From Pelagophyceae sp. CCMP2097 (lineage: Eukaryota > Sar > Pelagophyceae), in the NCBI GenBank assembly GCA_026770575.1, contig MU657169.1, positions 290,732 to 345,136 on the forward strand: 54,405 nt of DNA, given 5' to 3'. The notes below the pieces were generated by a model. The model searched no databases and had not been told where the DNA came from. It saw only the letters and a program-made list of their open reading frames with translations. Positions 10,067 through 20,924 of the stretch are shown piece by piece. Made by a program: the position numbers and the translations under genes. Positions within the stretch are counted from its first letter, which is position 1. Each line of letters opens with the position of its first letter.

Positions 10067-10366
10067 CTGTCGCGGTCTTCGGCGCCGCCCGCGCGGCGCG
10101 CGCGCGTCGGCCCGATCTTCCGCGGTCGTAAGTTCAGGTAAAGGGTATTTACAGTTTGTCAGATTCTGATTCCTTGGGGGCGTCCGAGCTCAGAGACGGG
10201 TCCCGCGGTCTCACCGATTCGAACTGGAGGCAGCCCATCGCAGCGCCGAGTACGCCGCACCGCACCATCACCACGCTGGTCAGGTCCGGTCGTCGGGGCC
10301 CTTGCCAACCGTCAAGCCCGCGACTCGGCCGGTCCGTTCGACGCATCCAAGGCGCGTCGGTAGAGT
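10067..10366. other. Intergenic region upstream of MYND paralogue 1
   Basis: This 300-bp stretch lies between two minus-strand genes and should contain the paralogue 1 promoter. I see no repeat, RNA gene or clear core-promoter motif. Confidence 0.4.
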
Positions 10367-11523
10367 TCACGCTTTAACGACCGTGGCTTCGAGGAGCGCG
10401 CCGTCGGCGGCGTACCGTCGCCGCAGCGTGACGCCGTCCATGGGCAGCTCGGCGTCGAGCGCGCAGCCGCCGTCTTCCGTGGGCTTGAGGTTGAGGAGGA
10501 TGCGGCCGCTTGCGAGGCTTAGAGTTGTCTCGCCGTTTTCGCCGTAATCCGCAGAGCCGTCGCCGGCGGCGGAGACGAAGCATTTGCCGCACTGCTTGGA
10601 GACGGTGGTGGCGTCGAGGCCGGTGGCGCGGCTGGAGCCTGGTTTGCGCTTCGAGGAGAACGGCGGCCCGCACGCTACGCGCGACTCCATGAACACGGCC
10701 ACCTGCGCGTCGAAAGGTCGTTCCGGGGGCGGATGAGGTGCACGGTTCGTGAAAGAGTAGGAGGAGTCGCACCTTGACGAACGCGGCGCACGTCGGGTCG
10801 AGCTTGAGCTCGACGCGCACCCGGTCGTAGCGCGCCAGCAGCGGCGCGCCGGCGCCGTCGCGGCGCCGAGGGGCGCCGGGTTCGCCTACGGCCGCCGCTC
10901 AAAAGGCGGCCTCTCGCCGACGGCCTTTGGACCCCTCGCCTTTGGACCACTTCTCTCAAAGCCCTTCCTCTCAAAGGCCGCCGCGGAGATTTCGCACCGT
11001 AGAAGAGCGACCTTGCTTCCACGAAGGGCGGCGATGCGCCGATGGCCGCCGTCGTCTCGCCGCTCGGGTAGCGGCGCGTGTCGACTACAAGGATGTCGCC
11101 GGCGGCCAAAGCGCGGACCGTCGCTTGGCCGAGGTCGACGCCCGCGGAGTTGGCCGCCACGGCGACCTCGTCTGCGGCGCAGCCCGCTTCCGGCAAAACC
11201 CGAAACGAGGACCGCGTCCAGGCGGCGCACAGCTCGCCGTCAAAGTCGTCGCGCGAATACACCTCCCAGCCTAAAGGTACCTGGCCCCACTCTAATAGAT
11301 CTTCAGAAACATACGACGCGTCCAAAGCCTCGGCCTTGCCGTCGCGCGCCGAGAACGACACTTCCCAGCCGGCCCAGCAGCCCTCGGACGTGCGCAGCAG
11401 AGCCGCGCGGTCCAGCGACTCGGCGAGGGCCTCGTTGCGCATTGCGCGCAGCGGCGAAAGGCGCGCCGCGCGCGGGCCGCCGGACAGCGCCGCCGCGCCG
11501 CCCAGCACGAGGAGCAGCCGCAT
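10367..11523 (-). CDS. Predicted secreted or plastid-targeted protein, unassigned (3 exons)
   Basis: The exons are 11523-10998, 10885-10773 and 10702-10367, with introns of 112 and 70 bp (GTGCGA donors). The frame is preserved across both: F-Y-G|E-P-G-A-P and C-A-A-F-V-K|V-A-V-F-M-E-S. The N-terminus is a hydrophobic leader (MRLLLVLGGAAALSG) followed by an Arg/Ala-rich stretch, as expected for a signal plus transit peptide. The mature part has W-A-G-W-E-V-S-F and repeated beta-strand-like segments (A-R-Y-D-R-V-R-V-E-L-K-L), reminiscent of lipocalin-like DUF3598 proteins of plastids. I only suspect that family. C-G-K-C near the end could bind a metal or form a disulphide. Confidence 0.55.
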
Positions 11524-11675
11524 ACGACCTTCGGGAGGTGGTGGGCCGGGGCTCCTCTCGACGTGAAGCGCTTAAGCGCCGCGCTCGAGTCAGCACTCGC
11601 TAAAACCCAGAGGATTTTGGCGAAGGGCCGGGTTGGGGGAAACCTTCGAACACCGCCGACCTGACGCTTGAGCGC

Positions 11676-13607
11676 ATGGCGCCGCAGCGGTTCGCAGCGT
11701 CGCTGGAGCGGCCGAGCGGCTGGCGCGGGTCTTACTTTAAAGGCGGCTTTTTTGTTACGCTGGACCCGCCGACGACGCTGGGACCCCCCACCAACGTAAT
11801 CCGCTTCGAGGACGGCGCCAAGGCGCCGGTCGACTACGTCGTGCTGCGCATCGCCGCGGACGACGCGCGGACGGCGCGGCTGGACCTCGTGGCGGTGTGC
11901 GACTTTGACGGCGCGAGAAGGGCCCAGGTCCGTCCAAGCGCCACGTCGGGGTCCGTCCAAGCGCCATCGTCGGGACCGTCGAAGCCATCGACACCGCCGG
12001 GGCCGTCGGGGATTCGACGTCCAAAGCCCCTGTAACGAGTGCTGCAGGTCGTGCCGGCAGCATCGCGGTGGGAGCGCGTCCGCTTCACCGACGCGCGGGC
12101 CGTCGACATCTTGACGGCGGCGCCCGCGAAGAAGCAGCACGACGTCGACCAGGGCAGCGGCAGCGGGGGCAGCCCCGGGAGCAGCAGCAGCGGCAGCGGC
12201 AGTATTGGAAAAGACGGACGAGGCGACGTCGCACCGAGCTTCGCGGCCGCGCCAGAGAGCGACGCCGCCGAGGCGCCGACGGTGCAGGCCGGGACGCCTG
12301 CGACGCAAGCCGGGACTCCAACGACGCAGGCCACGCCGGCGGCGCAGGCCGGCCTCGTCGAAGCGGAAGAGTCCGCGTTCCGCCTCCTCGCAGAGGCGCT
12401 CGCGGCCGCGGAAACGGACGAGGCGGCGGCGAGGCCCAAGTTTATCATGGCAGCACAAGCGCTGCGAGAGGCCGCGGCGCTGCCACAGTGAGTCTCCTTC
12501 GCCGACAGATACGACCATCGAAAGCACCTCGTTCCTTGGAGCCTCCTTTCATCGATGCTTCGATTCCTTGCCCCTCTCGTTGAACCGGCGCTGGTGCAGC
12601 CGCGCCGATGACGCACGGCGGCTGCTGCTGGCCACGGCGCGCGAGTACGAGGCCCGCGGCCGGCCGCCGCCGTCGGCTGCAGAGCTCGAGAGACGCTTCG
12701 AGCAGTTGCAGTTGGACGACGCGAAGCGCCGCCTGGCGAGGCTCCGCAACGAAGCGACGGCCGCCGACCGCGTCGGCAAAACGGGCGGACCGCCACAGAG
12801 CGATCACTTTCGAGCGGCAGAGGCGAGATGCACGCAAGAGGGAAGACACTCATCATCCGCGGAAACGGGTGCGCACGGAGCGAGTGCAGACGACCCTCCA
12901 TCCGAACGCATCGGCGGCGCCTCGGGTGCGCGGCTCGTTTCTCGCGAGGAATCAAACGCCGTCGACGTCAGGTCGCACCTGACGCCGGCGCGTTGGAGCT
13001 TCGCCTCGCCGCGCTGCGCGGCGAATCTTCTGCGACGCCGGCCCTCGGCGACTTGCGCGACCGCCTCGCCGCGCTCAGCGGCGGCGATCGGAGCCACGCC
13101 GCGTTCCAGGGGGACAGCGGCGACGGCGACGACGACGACGCGCTGCTCGAGACGTTTGACGACGCGCAGGGCGCCCAGGGCGTCGTCGACGACGCGCGCG
13201 ACCTCGAAGAAGACGCGCGCGCGCTCGTCGAGGACCTCAAGCGGCGGCCGCTCGACGACGACGGCGGCGACAGCGCGCCCCTCGACGACCGCGCGCTGCT
13301 CCGCTTCGCCGCCGACGAGTGCGCGCGCGCGCGGCGCGCCGTGGCCGACGCCGCCGCCGAATCGCCTGAGGATGGGCCACCGGACGCGTCCGAGGTCGCG
13401 CGCCTCGTCCAATGGGCCATCGACGAGGCTCGATTGGAACCGACGGCGCCTGACGCTCTCTTGGAACCGACGGCGCCCGACGGCGACGCGCCGGCGCTCG
13501 ACGGCGCCGCGCCGGCGCGGGGCGCGCGGGCCGACTCCAAGTCGGACGACGACTCGGACCACACCGACAAGTCTTCCACGGACGACGAGTCCTCGGACGA
13601 CGACTAA
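11676..13607 (+). CDS. Acidic coiled-coil protein, unassigned (4 exons)
   Basis: The exons are 11676-11927, 12048-12487 and 12600-about 12823, with the last at 12972-13607. Introns 1 and 2 are 120 and 112 bp. The exon 3/4 border is ambiguous: either a GTCGGC donor at 12772 or a GCGAGA donor at 12824 keeps frame with the TCAG acceptor at 12970-12971. The N-terminal region (SGWRGSYFKGGFFVTLDPPT, then V-V-P-A-A-S-R-W-E-R-V-R-F-T) looks like a small beta domain. A Ser/Gly/Gln-rich linker follows, then a helix pair (LERRFEQLQLDDAKRRLARL) and repeated L-R-x-R-L-A-A-L units (L-E-L-R-L-A-A-L-R-G; D-L-R-D-R-L-A-A-L-S-G). These units recall ANCHR/ZFYVE19-type motifs, but there is no zinc finger. The last 25 residues are an Asp/Ser run. 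Confidence 0.6.
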
Positions 13608-13701
13608 AGGAGAATCGAACACACCAGCAAGGCGCGGGCACCGTGAGGCGAAGCGGTGGAGTTCATTTATGTGTCGCATCGAGCGGCTGGCGGAGGTGTG
13701 A

Positions 13702-14760
13702 TCATCTCGGTCGCCGCGACGCCGCGAGTCGCGCCTTGAGCATTTCGGCAGGCTCCGCCGCTTCGGCGCACCCCTTGGCCGCGGCGCGCTCGAAGAGGCG
13801 TAACGCCGCGTGGAGATCCTGCGGCACGCCGTGGCCGTCTTGGTGACACGCGCCGAGCCGGTAGAGCGCTTGCGGGAAGTCCTGCTCCGCGGCGAGCCGC
13901 AACCACCGCGCGGCTTCCTCGTACGATTGCGGCACGCCCTTGCCCTGGAAGCAGAGCTTGCCGAGATGGTACTGCGCGCCGGGGAGCTTCTGGTCGGCTG
14001 CCCGCCGGTACCACAGCACGGCGGCCTTGTAGTTGATCTTGACGCCGTCGCCACTTTCGTGGCAAGATCCCAGTTCGGCCTGGGCGCCGGAATGGCCTTG
14101 CGCCGCCGCGAGTTCGTACAGCGCGACCGCCCGCTTCGAGCTCTTCTTAAGGCCCATGCCTCCGTGGCGGTATGCGCCCCCGAGCTGCACCTGCGCCTCG
14201 GCGTTGCCCTCGTCTGCGTGCTTCTGGTGCAGGCGCCGCATCTCGGCGACGGACTTGGGCGTCGGCGCTCGGCAGAGCGGGCAGCGAGCGTCGTGCTGCC
14301 GGCACTTGTTGGAGCATGGCGTGCAGATGGCTTCGCAGCAGCAAACGTAAAACGAACTCCCGATGCCAAACGGAAGCGGATCGAAGCAGATGGCGCACGT
14401 CCCGCGCCTCCAGCCCGGCATATCGGCAGGAGCCACCGAAGCGGCCTTGACCAGCGCCGTTCGAACAGCCGGTGCTCGCGCCGCAGTCGAACCGTCTGCC
14501 GGCGCGACGTCCTCGAAAGCGCCGCTCGTGCCCGGCGCCTCCTCGATCGTCAGCCTCTCCGGCGTGAGCGCGTCGAGCATGCGGTCTTGGAAGTCTGCGG
14601 CGAGCCGCTTGCACTGCGCCTTGTGCCCGCGCTCGTTCCAGTCTACGAGCTGGCACGCCCTGCTGCAATAATGCCGCGATTTGCACTTGGTGCACTGCTT
14701 TCCCGGCGCGCCGCAGACGCAGCACGGCTTTGGATCGGCGGCGGGCGGCGGCTCGTCCAT
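13702..14760 (-). CDS. MYND finger-RING-like-Sel1 repeat protein, paralogue 2
   Basis: This is an intronless 352-residue protein. The start at 14760 (M-D-E-P-P-P) matches the N-terminus of the other paralogues; the frame stays open to 15066. Domains in order: MYND finger (C-C-V-C, C-T-K-C, Y-C-x3-C, H-x3-C), a charged linker (D-R-M-L-D-A-L-T-P-E-R-L), RING-like cluster (C-A-I-C-F-D-P-L; C-C-C-E-A-I-C-T-P-C; C-P-L-C-R-A-P) and Sel1 repeats to the end. All ligand positions are intact. It ends 95 bp from the convergent acidic coiled-coil gene and is divergent from the carrier at 14969. Confidence 0.88.
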   Translation of the reverse strand: MDEPPPAADPKPCCVCGAPGKQCTKCKSRHYCSRACQLVDWNERGHKAQCKRLAADFQDRMLDALTPERLTIEEAPGTSGAFEDVAPADGSTAARAPAVRTALVKAASVAPADMPGWRRGTCAICFDPLPFGIGSSFYVCCCEAICTPCSNKCRQHDARCPLCRAPTPKSVAEMRRLHQKHADEGNAEAQVQLGGAYRHGGMGLKKSSKRAVALYELAAAQGHSGAQAELGSCHESGDGVKINYKAAVLWYRRAADQKLPGAQYHLGKLCFQGKGVPQSYEEAARWLRLAAEQDFPQALYRLGACHQDGHGVPQDLHAALRLFERAAAKGCAEAAEPAEMLKARLAASRRPR

Positions 14761-14968
14761 CGCGCCGTGGAAATCGTGCTTGCTCTCGCGCTGAGCGATT
14801 TTTTCCAAAAGAGGCAACGACGCCACGCTGCGCGCGCGCCTCCCCCCGGCCGCTCGCACCTCGGAATTTCGGACAGCGAGGCACAAATTTACAAAAAGAG
14901 GCCAAAAATTTGACGCTGCTAAACTTTGGAGAAGGATTTTCGAAACGCGCTCGTGTCCACCGCTGCGC

Positions 14969-16194
14969 ATGGACTCGTCCGCCGAGCTGACCTTCTGGCA
15001 GGCCGGGAAGCGGCTGGCGTGCACGAGCGTAAGTCTCGCAGCGTCGCGGTCCTGCTTGCATCCCACGATCCGGAGCCGTCGGGCTGCATCTCCTTTGCGT
15101 GCCCTCGGCCTCGACCCCGCGCCGCGCAGGCGAGCTGCTGCATCGCCGACGCCATATGTACGGAGAAGCCGCGCCGCGTCCCTGGCGGCGGTTTCTGCGG
15201 CGGTCGCGGGCGGTTCGACGACGCGGTTCGACGCGTCGCGGGCCGACGCTTTCGCCCTTTAGGCCTCCCTGCGGACTTGATCAAAGTCCGGATCCAGCTG
15301 CAGAACGAGCTCGCGCCGCGAAACGCGCCCAGACTCGGCGTCTTGGCCATGAGCTCGAGAATCGCGTCCAAGGAAGGCGCGTGCCCTTCGAACGTCGCGA
15401 CGAATGTGGAGCAGTCGGATAGGCTTCGGCGCGTTCTTCGCGGGTTTGGACGCGGCGCTGCTGCGGCAGGCGTCGTACGGCGGCTTGTGCTTCTGGGCGT
15501 ATCCCTTTCTGCGGGATGCTCTGACACCTTCCACGGCAGCGGCGCCGCCGTTGTGGGCCCAGCTCTCGGCGGGCGCTATTTCCGGCGGCTGCGCGGCGGC
15601 GCTGGCGAACCCCTGCGACGTGGTCAAGGTGCGCCTGCAGGGCGACGGCCGGCGCGTCTTAGACGGCAAACAGCGGCTCTGGCCCACGGGTGCCTTTGCC
15701 ACGCTCCAACTTGCCCTCCGAACCGAGGGCCTCGGCTCTTTGTACACGGCGGGCCTGGCGCCAAACGTCTGCCGGGCGGCGGTGGTGAACGGGTGCGGGA
15801 TTGCGTGCTACGACTCATCAAAGGGCCTTGCCCAGAAGACGCTCGCCCCGTTCGACCTTGGAGACTGGCGGTCGCTGACGGAGCGCTTCGTCGCCGCCCT
15901 CGCCGGCGGCGCGGCGACGTCGCTCGCGGGGACGCCCTTTGACGTGGTTAAAACTCGACTCATGTCGCAGTCCACGACGCACCCAATCTACCGAGGGCCT
16001 GTCGACTGCATCCTCGCCACGGTCAAGGCCGAGGGACCGTGAGTCTCACGCACCTCTCGCCATCTCCGGGCACCCAAAGCCCTAGGCTCGCGCTCTGGAA
16101 GGGCCTCCTCCCGGTTTACTGCCGCCAGGCCCCCTTTAACATGCTCAACTACCTCATCATGGAGTCGCTCATGGACGCCGTCGTCCGCGAGTGA
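14969..16194 (+). CDS. Mitochondrial carrier family protein (UCP/dicarboxylate type)
   Basis: Three carrier signatures are visible: P-A-D-L-I-K-V-R-I-Q (exon at 15263-15380), P-C-D-V-V-K-V-R-L-Q and P-F-D-V-V-K-T-R-L (exon 15415-16038). The last exon, 16086-16194, gives LALWKGLLPVYCRQAPFNML and stops. Introns: 15213-15262 (50 bp), 15381-15414 (only 34 bp, GTGCCC..GCAG, joining S-K-E-G-A-R-I-G-F-G-A-F-F-A-G-L) and 16039-16085 (47 bp, GTGAGT). Exon 1 starts at 14969 (M-D-S-S-A-E-L-T-F-W-Q-A-G-K); its junction with the S-L-A-A-V-S-A-A-V-A-G-G exon is not settled. Six helices exchange a metabolite across the inner mitochondrial membrane. The order of signatures fits oxoglutarate/dicarboxylate/UCP-like carriers; substrate not assignable. 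Confidence 0.85.
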
Positions 16195-16293
16195 CCGCTG
16201 TACATAGTAGACGCCCGACTGCTGTACATACGCCCGCGCTGTGCATAGGACCGTATGGGCCGTAAGGCGGTGCATAAAAACATGTGTGTCTCT

Positions 16294-16674
16294 TTAAGGG
16301 AGGCCGGACTTGTACATGATGCGGAGGGCGCAGCCCTTGCAGGTGACCTCGTCGAAGAAGCGCTTCAGGACGTTGACGTGGACCTCGTCCAAGAAGACTG
16401 CGCGCTTAAAGGTGCGGATGGAGTATTGCTCCATGCACTTGCCGTTGACGTGCGGACTTTTCTTCACGGTGAAGAGCTTCTCTCGCTTCGGCAGCGGGAT
16501 GGCGCGCACGCGGGCGCAGTGGTCGTGGAAGAAGACGCGCATCTGTTTAATCAGCTTGTCCGCGTGCTGGTGGCGGCCCGCCTGCAGGTTAATCTGCAGA
16601 TTCAACACGCGCGAAGACTCGCCGCTGAACCGGCCCAGCGCCTCGCCGACGAGCTTCCCAGAGACGTACGCCAT
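16294..16674 (-). CDS. MRPS10: Organellar small ribosomal subunit protein uS10
   Basis: An intronless 126-residue ORF. The C-terminal two thirds carry the uS10 pattern: A-R-V-R-A-I-P-L-P-K-R-E-K-L-F-T-V, then S-P-H-V-N-G-K-C-M-E-Q-Y and I-R-T-F-K-R. This is the conserved S-P-H-V-N-K-x-S-R-E-Q-F-x-x-R-T-H-K-R block. The N-terminal about 45 residues are basic and lack acidic residues at the very start, compatible with mitochondrial import. The divergence from cytosolic uS10 and the C-G-x-x-x-x-I-M tail favour mitochondrial rather than plastid ribosomes; this is an inference. Confidence 0.8.
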   Translation of the reverse strand: MAYVSGKLVGEALGRFSGESSRVLNLQINLQAGRHQHADKLIKQMRVFFHDHCARVRAIPLPKREKLFTVKKSPHVNGKCMEQYSIRTFKRAVFLDEVHVNVLKRFFDEVTCKGCALRIMYKSGLP

Positions 16675-17021
16675 GCACGGAGCGCCAAATGCGACGGTCC
16701 CAGCGACGGTACCGCCGCCAAGCTACCTGGGGAGACAGAGCTTTTGGCTTCGGCGAATCGGAATCCGGGCGCGGCGGCGGGCGCCCGGGGTGGTGCTCCC
16801 TCTCCTGGCCCCTAGTGCGGCCCGGGCGTGGGGCCTCGTGGCCGCCGTCGGTCCCGCCGTTTCCAGGCCACTGCCCGGACACGCGCGCGGCTTGCAGTCC
16901 CATGCTTATTTGCCTCCGGGCTCGACAGGGCGTCGGCTGCGAGGACGGTCGACGGAGCCGCCGTCGAATTCGGAGTGCGCCGAGCGGCCGGGTGGTTTGA
17001 AAGGGAATCGACGGGCGGCGG
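16675..17021. other. Intergenic region between uS10 and MYND paralogue 3
   Basis: 347 bp upstream of uS10 (minus strand). No repeat or RNA gene is evident. It should contain the uS10 promoter and the 3' end of the paralogue 3 transcript. Confidence 0.4.
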
Positions 17022-18072
17022 TCATCGTCGTGGACCAGAGGTCGCCGCGAGCCGCGCCTCGACCCATGCGATAGCCGCCGCCGAGTCGTACCCCTTGGCC
17101 GCGGCGCGCTTGTAGCAGCACAGCGCCTCGTGGTCGTGCGGCACGCCCTTGCCGTTTGCACGACAGCAGCCGAGGATGTAGAGCACGTGTGAGTAGTCCT
17201 GCGCCGCGGCGAGCTGGAGCCACTTTATGGCTTCGTCGTTCGACTGCGCCACGCCCGTGCCCTCGACACACATTTTACCGAGATTGCACTGGGCGGAAGG
17301 ATAGCCTTGCTCGGCCGCAGCTCGAATCCAGCGCGCCGCGGTCTTGTAGTCGATCTTGACTCCGTCGCCTTTCAAGTAACAAATTCCCAGTTGACTCTGA
17401 GCATCTGCGTGTCCTTGCGCCGCGGCAAGCTGGTATAGCTGGGCCGCCCGCTTCGAGTTCTTCTTGAAGACCGTGCCGCCAACACGGTACGCGTCCCCGA
17501 GCACGCTTTGCGCCTCAGCATTCCCCTCGTGCACGTGCTTCTGTATCCGGCGACGCCACTCGGCATCCGACGTGGGGGCTTGCGTTCGGCAGAGCGGGCA
17601 TCGCATGCCGTTATAAGCGATGCACTTGTCTGCGCATTGCGTGCAAATCTTCGTGCAGCAGCACGTGAAGAGTGTTAGCATGCGGGATTCGAGTGGAAGT
17701 AGGTCGAGGCAGATGGCGCACGTGCCGCGCCAGTCTGGCTTGTCGGCGGTCGCCGCGCTGGCCTTGACCTCTGCCGCCGCCTTCGTCCGAGCAGCCGATA
17801 AGCGCGGCGCCGTCGAACCAGCTGCCGGCGCAACGTCCTCGACGATGGCCGGCGCCTCCTTGATAATCAGCTTCTCCGGCATGAGCGCGTCGAGGAGGCG
17901 GTCTTGGAACGCGGCGGACATCTGCTTGCACTGCGCCTTGTGCCCGCGGTCGTACCAGTCTACGAGCTGGCACGCCTTGCCGCAATAATGCCGCGATTTG
18001 CACTTGGTGCAGTGCTGGCCCGTCGCAGACGCAGCACGGCTTTGGCACGCTGGCAGCTGGCGCGCCCGGCAT
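17022..18072 (-). pseudogene. MYND-RING-like-Sel1 paralogue 3 with frameshifted MYND finger
   Basis: The start at 18072 gives M-P-G-A-P-A-A-S-V-P-K-P-C-C-V-C-D-G-P. The frame then breaks near 18016-18020. Relative to the homologous fragment at 41559, eight bases are missing between the first and second zinc-ligand pairs. The following codons for C-T-K-C, Y-C-G-K-A-C and H-K-A-Q-C are intact in another frame. Downstream, from the ATG at 17921 (MSAAFQDRLLDALMPEKL), a clean 299-residue frame keeps the RING-like cluster (C-A-I-C-L-D; C-C-C-T-K-I-C-T-Q-C; C-P-L-C) and all Sel1 repeats to the stop at 17022. The locus is therefore either a pseudogene or encodes a MYND-less protein from 17921. A sequencing error is also possible. 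Confidence 0.75.
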
Positions 18073-18403
18073 CGTGTCGTGGACGACGTGCTCGCTCTTG
18101 CGCGTGTCGCCTTTAATCTCCAGCTGCCGGTAATTTAATTTGCGAGTCGTGACAATTCTTCGACGAAGAGCGTTCTCTGGACGTCGAGCAGACAAGGCAG
18201 ACGCGCGTTTTCGCGGCGGCGTCGCGCGCCGCGGAGCGCCGCGGGGTGATGCCTCCCGAACTCGTCCGGCAGAGGCGCTCGGGCAGGACGCCGTGCGTCC
18301 GAGTCGGACCGTCACGTGACCTTTTTAGTCAGTCGCCTAAACTTGAAGCCTTCTTGGCGAAGCCTCGAGCCTCGACGGTCGTCGTCGCCCGCCTTTTGGC
18401 GCC
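18073..18403. other. Divergent intergenic region, paralogue 3 / GlnRS
   Basis: 331 bp between divergent starts, expected to hold both promoters. I see no clear element. Confidence 0.4.
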
Positions 18404-20924
18404 ATGGCCGAGATGGGCGCGCGCGCGTGGTACGCCAAGTCGCCGTCGGCGCGGTGGCTGCAGGAGCGGCCGGCTCCGGAAGCGGGGACGGGGTCGCGCG
18501 GCGTTTGGGACTTGGACCGCGGCAAGGACCCGCTCCTCGGCCGCACGCTGACGCACTGGCCAGAGGCCGCCACCGAAAACGGGCCCCAGAGGTGCGGAGG
18601 CCGCAGGGCGGGGTATACACTCGGAATGCGCCGTTTGACCCCCAGGCGCAGGTGCGGCAACACGGAGGCTTTGCTCGAGGAGCACCACCGCATCAACGGC
18701 GCCGCCGTGCGCACGCGCTTCCCGTGAGCGGGACCTCCCTGCGGGGGAGCGCCTCCGCCGGCGCCGGCGCCGAAAGGCACGAAACGCCTTTTCACCGCAG
18801 ACCGGAGCCCAACGGGTATCTGCACATTGGCCACGCCAAGTCGATGAACATGAACTTCCACCTCGCCTTTGAGCGCCTCGAGGCCGCCGGCGTCACGGGC
18901 GCGCTGCGGGAGACCGTTTTCCGCTTCGACGACACGAACCCGGAAGCCGAGTCCAAAGAGTTCGTAGAGTCTTTAAGGCGCGACGTCGAGTGGATGGGCT
19001 GGCAGCCGGCGCAGACGACGTACGCCTCGGAGTACTTTGACGTCCTCTACGCACTCGCCCTCGAACTCGTGCATAAAGGTGAGTATCCGCCGGGGAAAGG
19101 CGCGCGCGGGGCCAAAGTGTGGTGGTATAGAGACTGGCATCGTGGCACGGCGCTCCAGACGGATGTAGGCAAGGCGTACGTGTGCCACCAGAACTCTGCG
19201 GCGATTGAGGCGTGCCGCAACGTTTCCAAGGCCCGAACTGCGCTCAAGGCCGCCCAGGCCGGCGGCGGCGCGGTGGACGCGCAGCTGGTGAAGGAGGCCA
19301 AGCTGGACCAGGATCAAGCGCACGAGTCGCCCTTCCGCGACCGGCCTCTGGAAGAGAACCTGCGACTCTTTGGTCGCATGCGCCGAGGCCTTTGCAAAGA
19401 AGGAGAGTGCACGCTCCGCATGAAGATGGACGTCGAGGCCGCCAACTACAACATGTTCGACCAGGTGCCTTTGTTTGCATGCATCCAAACACGTTTTCAT
19501 CAAAGGCAAAGGTCGCGTACCGCGTCAAGTACGTCGGGCACCCGCACGTCGGCGACTTGTGGTGCGTGTACCCGACGTACGACTTTACGCACTGCATCGT
19601 CGACGCGCTCGAGCACGTCGACTACTCGATTTGTACTCTGGAGTTTGAAACGAGGCGCGAGTCGTACTACTGGGTGCTGGACGCCCTCGACCTCTATCGG
19701 CCAAAGGTCTTTGAAATGTCGAGGCTCAACATCGCCTACACCGTCCTCTCCAAGCGCAAGCTGACGAAGCTCGTCGTCGCCGAAAGAGTCCGAGGCTGGG
19801 ACGACCCTCGCATGCCGACGATTTCGGGCTTGCGGCGCCGCGGCTACACGCGCGAAGCGATCAACAACTTCTGCCGCGACGTGCGCCTTCAATCCGATTG
19901 TCGCGCCGAAGTCGAGGTTTGTAATAGGTCGGGGTCACGCGCAACGAGAATTTCATCGACTATTCTCGCCTCGAGCACTTCGTCCGCCTCGACTTGGAAC
20001 CGCTCTCCCCCCGAGTCATGGCCATCAAGAAGCCTTTGATCTGCGTCTTGGCCGGCGACGAGAAGTACTTTGAAGGGCAATACGCGGCGCCTCACATGCC
20101 CACGGACCTCTCGCGAGGTACGTCTCGGCGTCTCGGCATCGCGGGGACCCTCGCGCTTTAAAACAGGCACGCGGCCGCTGGCGCTGACGCGGACGGTGTA
20201 CCTCGACGCGGACGACTTCCAGGCCTCTGACTCTGACGACTTTTTCGGGCTGGCGCCCGGGAAGTGGGTCCGGCTGCGCTACTGCTGTACCATCTTTTGC
20301 GACTCGTTCGAGTGCGACGCATCCGGCGCAGTCGTCAAGGTGCTCTGCACCGTCGGCGAGGCGCCCGGCGACCCGCGCGGCAAGCTGCACTGGGTCTCGG
20401 AGAGCGACGCGCTGCGATGCGAGATCCGCGACTACGACTACCTCTTCACTTGCCCAAAGGTGGACAACGACAATTGGGAGTCTCAGCTCTCGCCGACTTC
20501 CGAGGTGGTGCATCTGGATGCCGTCGTCGACAAGTCCGTTTTGGGCCGCTTCGGCGCCAACCCGGGCTTGAACCCGCCGCCGCGGTCGCACCTGCAGTTT
20601 GAGCGCCTCGGGTTTTACGTGGTCGACGACGACACGACGCCGGACAAGCTCATCTTCAACCGCGTGGTGGAATTGAAATCCGCAAAACCGGCGGAGAAAA
20701 AGGCGGGCGCCTCGCGCAAGGACGAGCAGGCTGCGCAGGCCGCGAAGAAAGCGGCGCTGAAGAAGGTCGATCCTACGCAAATGTTCAAGTCGGACCCTTT
20801 GTTTTCGCTGTGGGATGCCGAGGGCGTGCCGACGCACTTGGCTGACGGCGAGGCCGTTTCAAAATCCAACGTCAAGAAGCTGAAAAAGGACTGGCTCAAG
20901 CAGAAGAAGCTCTTCGAGTCATAG
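18404..20924 (+). CDS. QARS1: Glutaminyl-tRNA synthetase, 7 exons
   Basis: The exons are 18404-18591, 18652-18723, 18801-19078, 19169-19464, 19512-19880, 19928-20117 and 20168-20924; introns are 47-90 bp. Spliced landmarks: V-R-T-R-F-P|P-E-P-N-G-Y-L-H-I-G-H-A-K (class I HIGH motif), E-L-V-H-K-G|K-A-Y-V-C-H-Q, M-F-D-Q|V-A-Y-R-V-K-Y-V-G-H-P-H, H-C-I-V-D-A-L-E-H-V-D-Y-S, L-E-F-E-T-R-R-E-S-Y-Y-W, V-L-S-K-R-K-L (KMSKS counterpart) and N-F-C-R-D|V-G-V-T-R-N-E-N. The anticodon-binding C-domain ends in F-N-R-V-V-E-L. A Lys/Ala linker and a C-terminal D-P-T-Q-M-F ... K-K-L-K-K-D-W extension follow. It charges tRNA-Gln in the cytosol. The N-terminal non-specific RNA-binding domain of animal GlnRS is much reduced. 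Intron 3 (90 bp) has no stop and is in frame. Confidence 0.95.
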
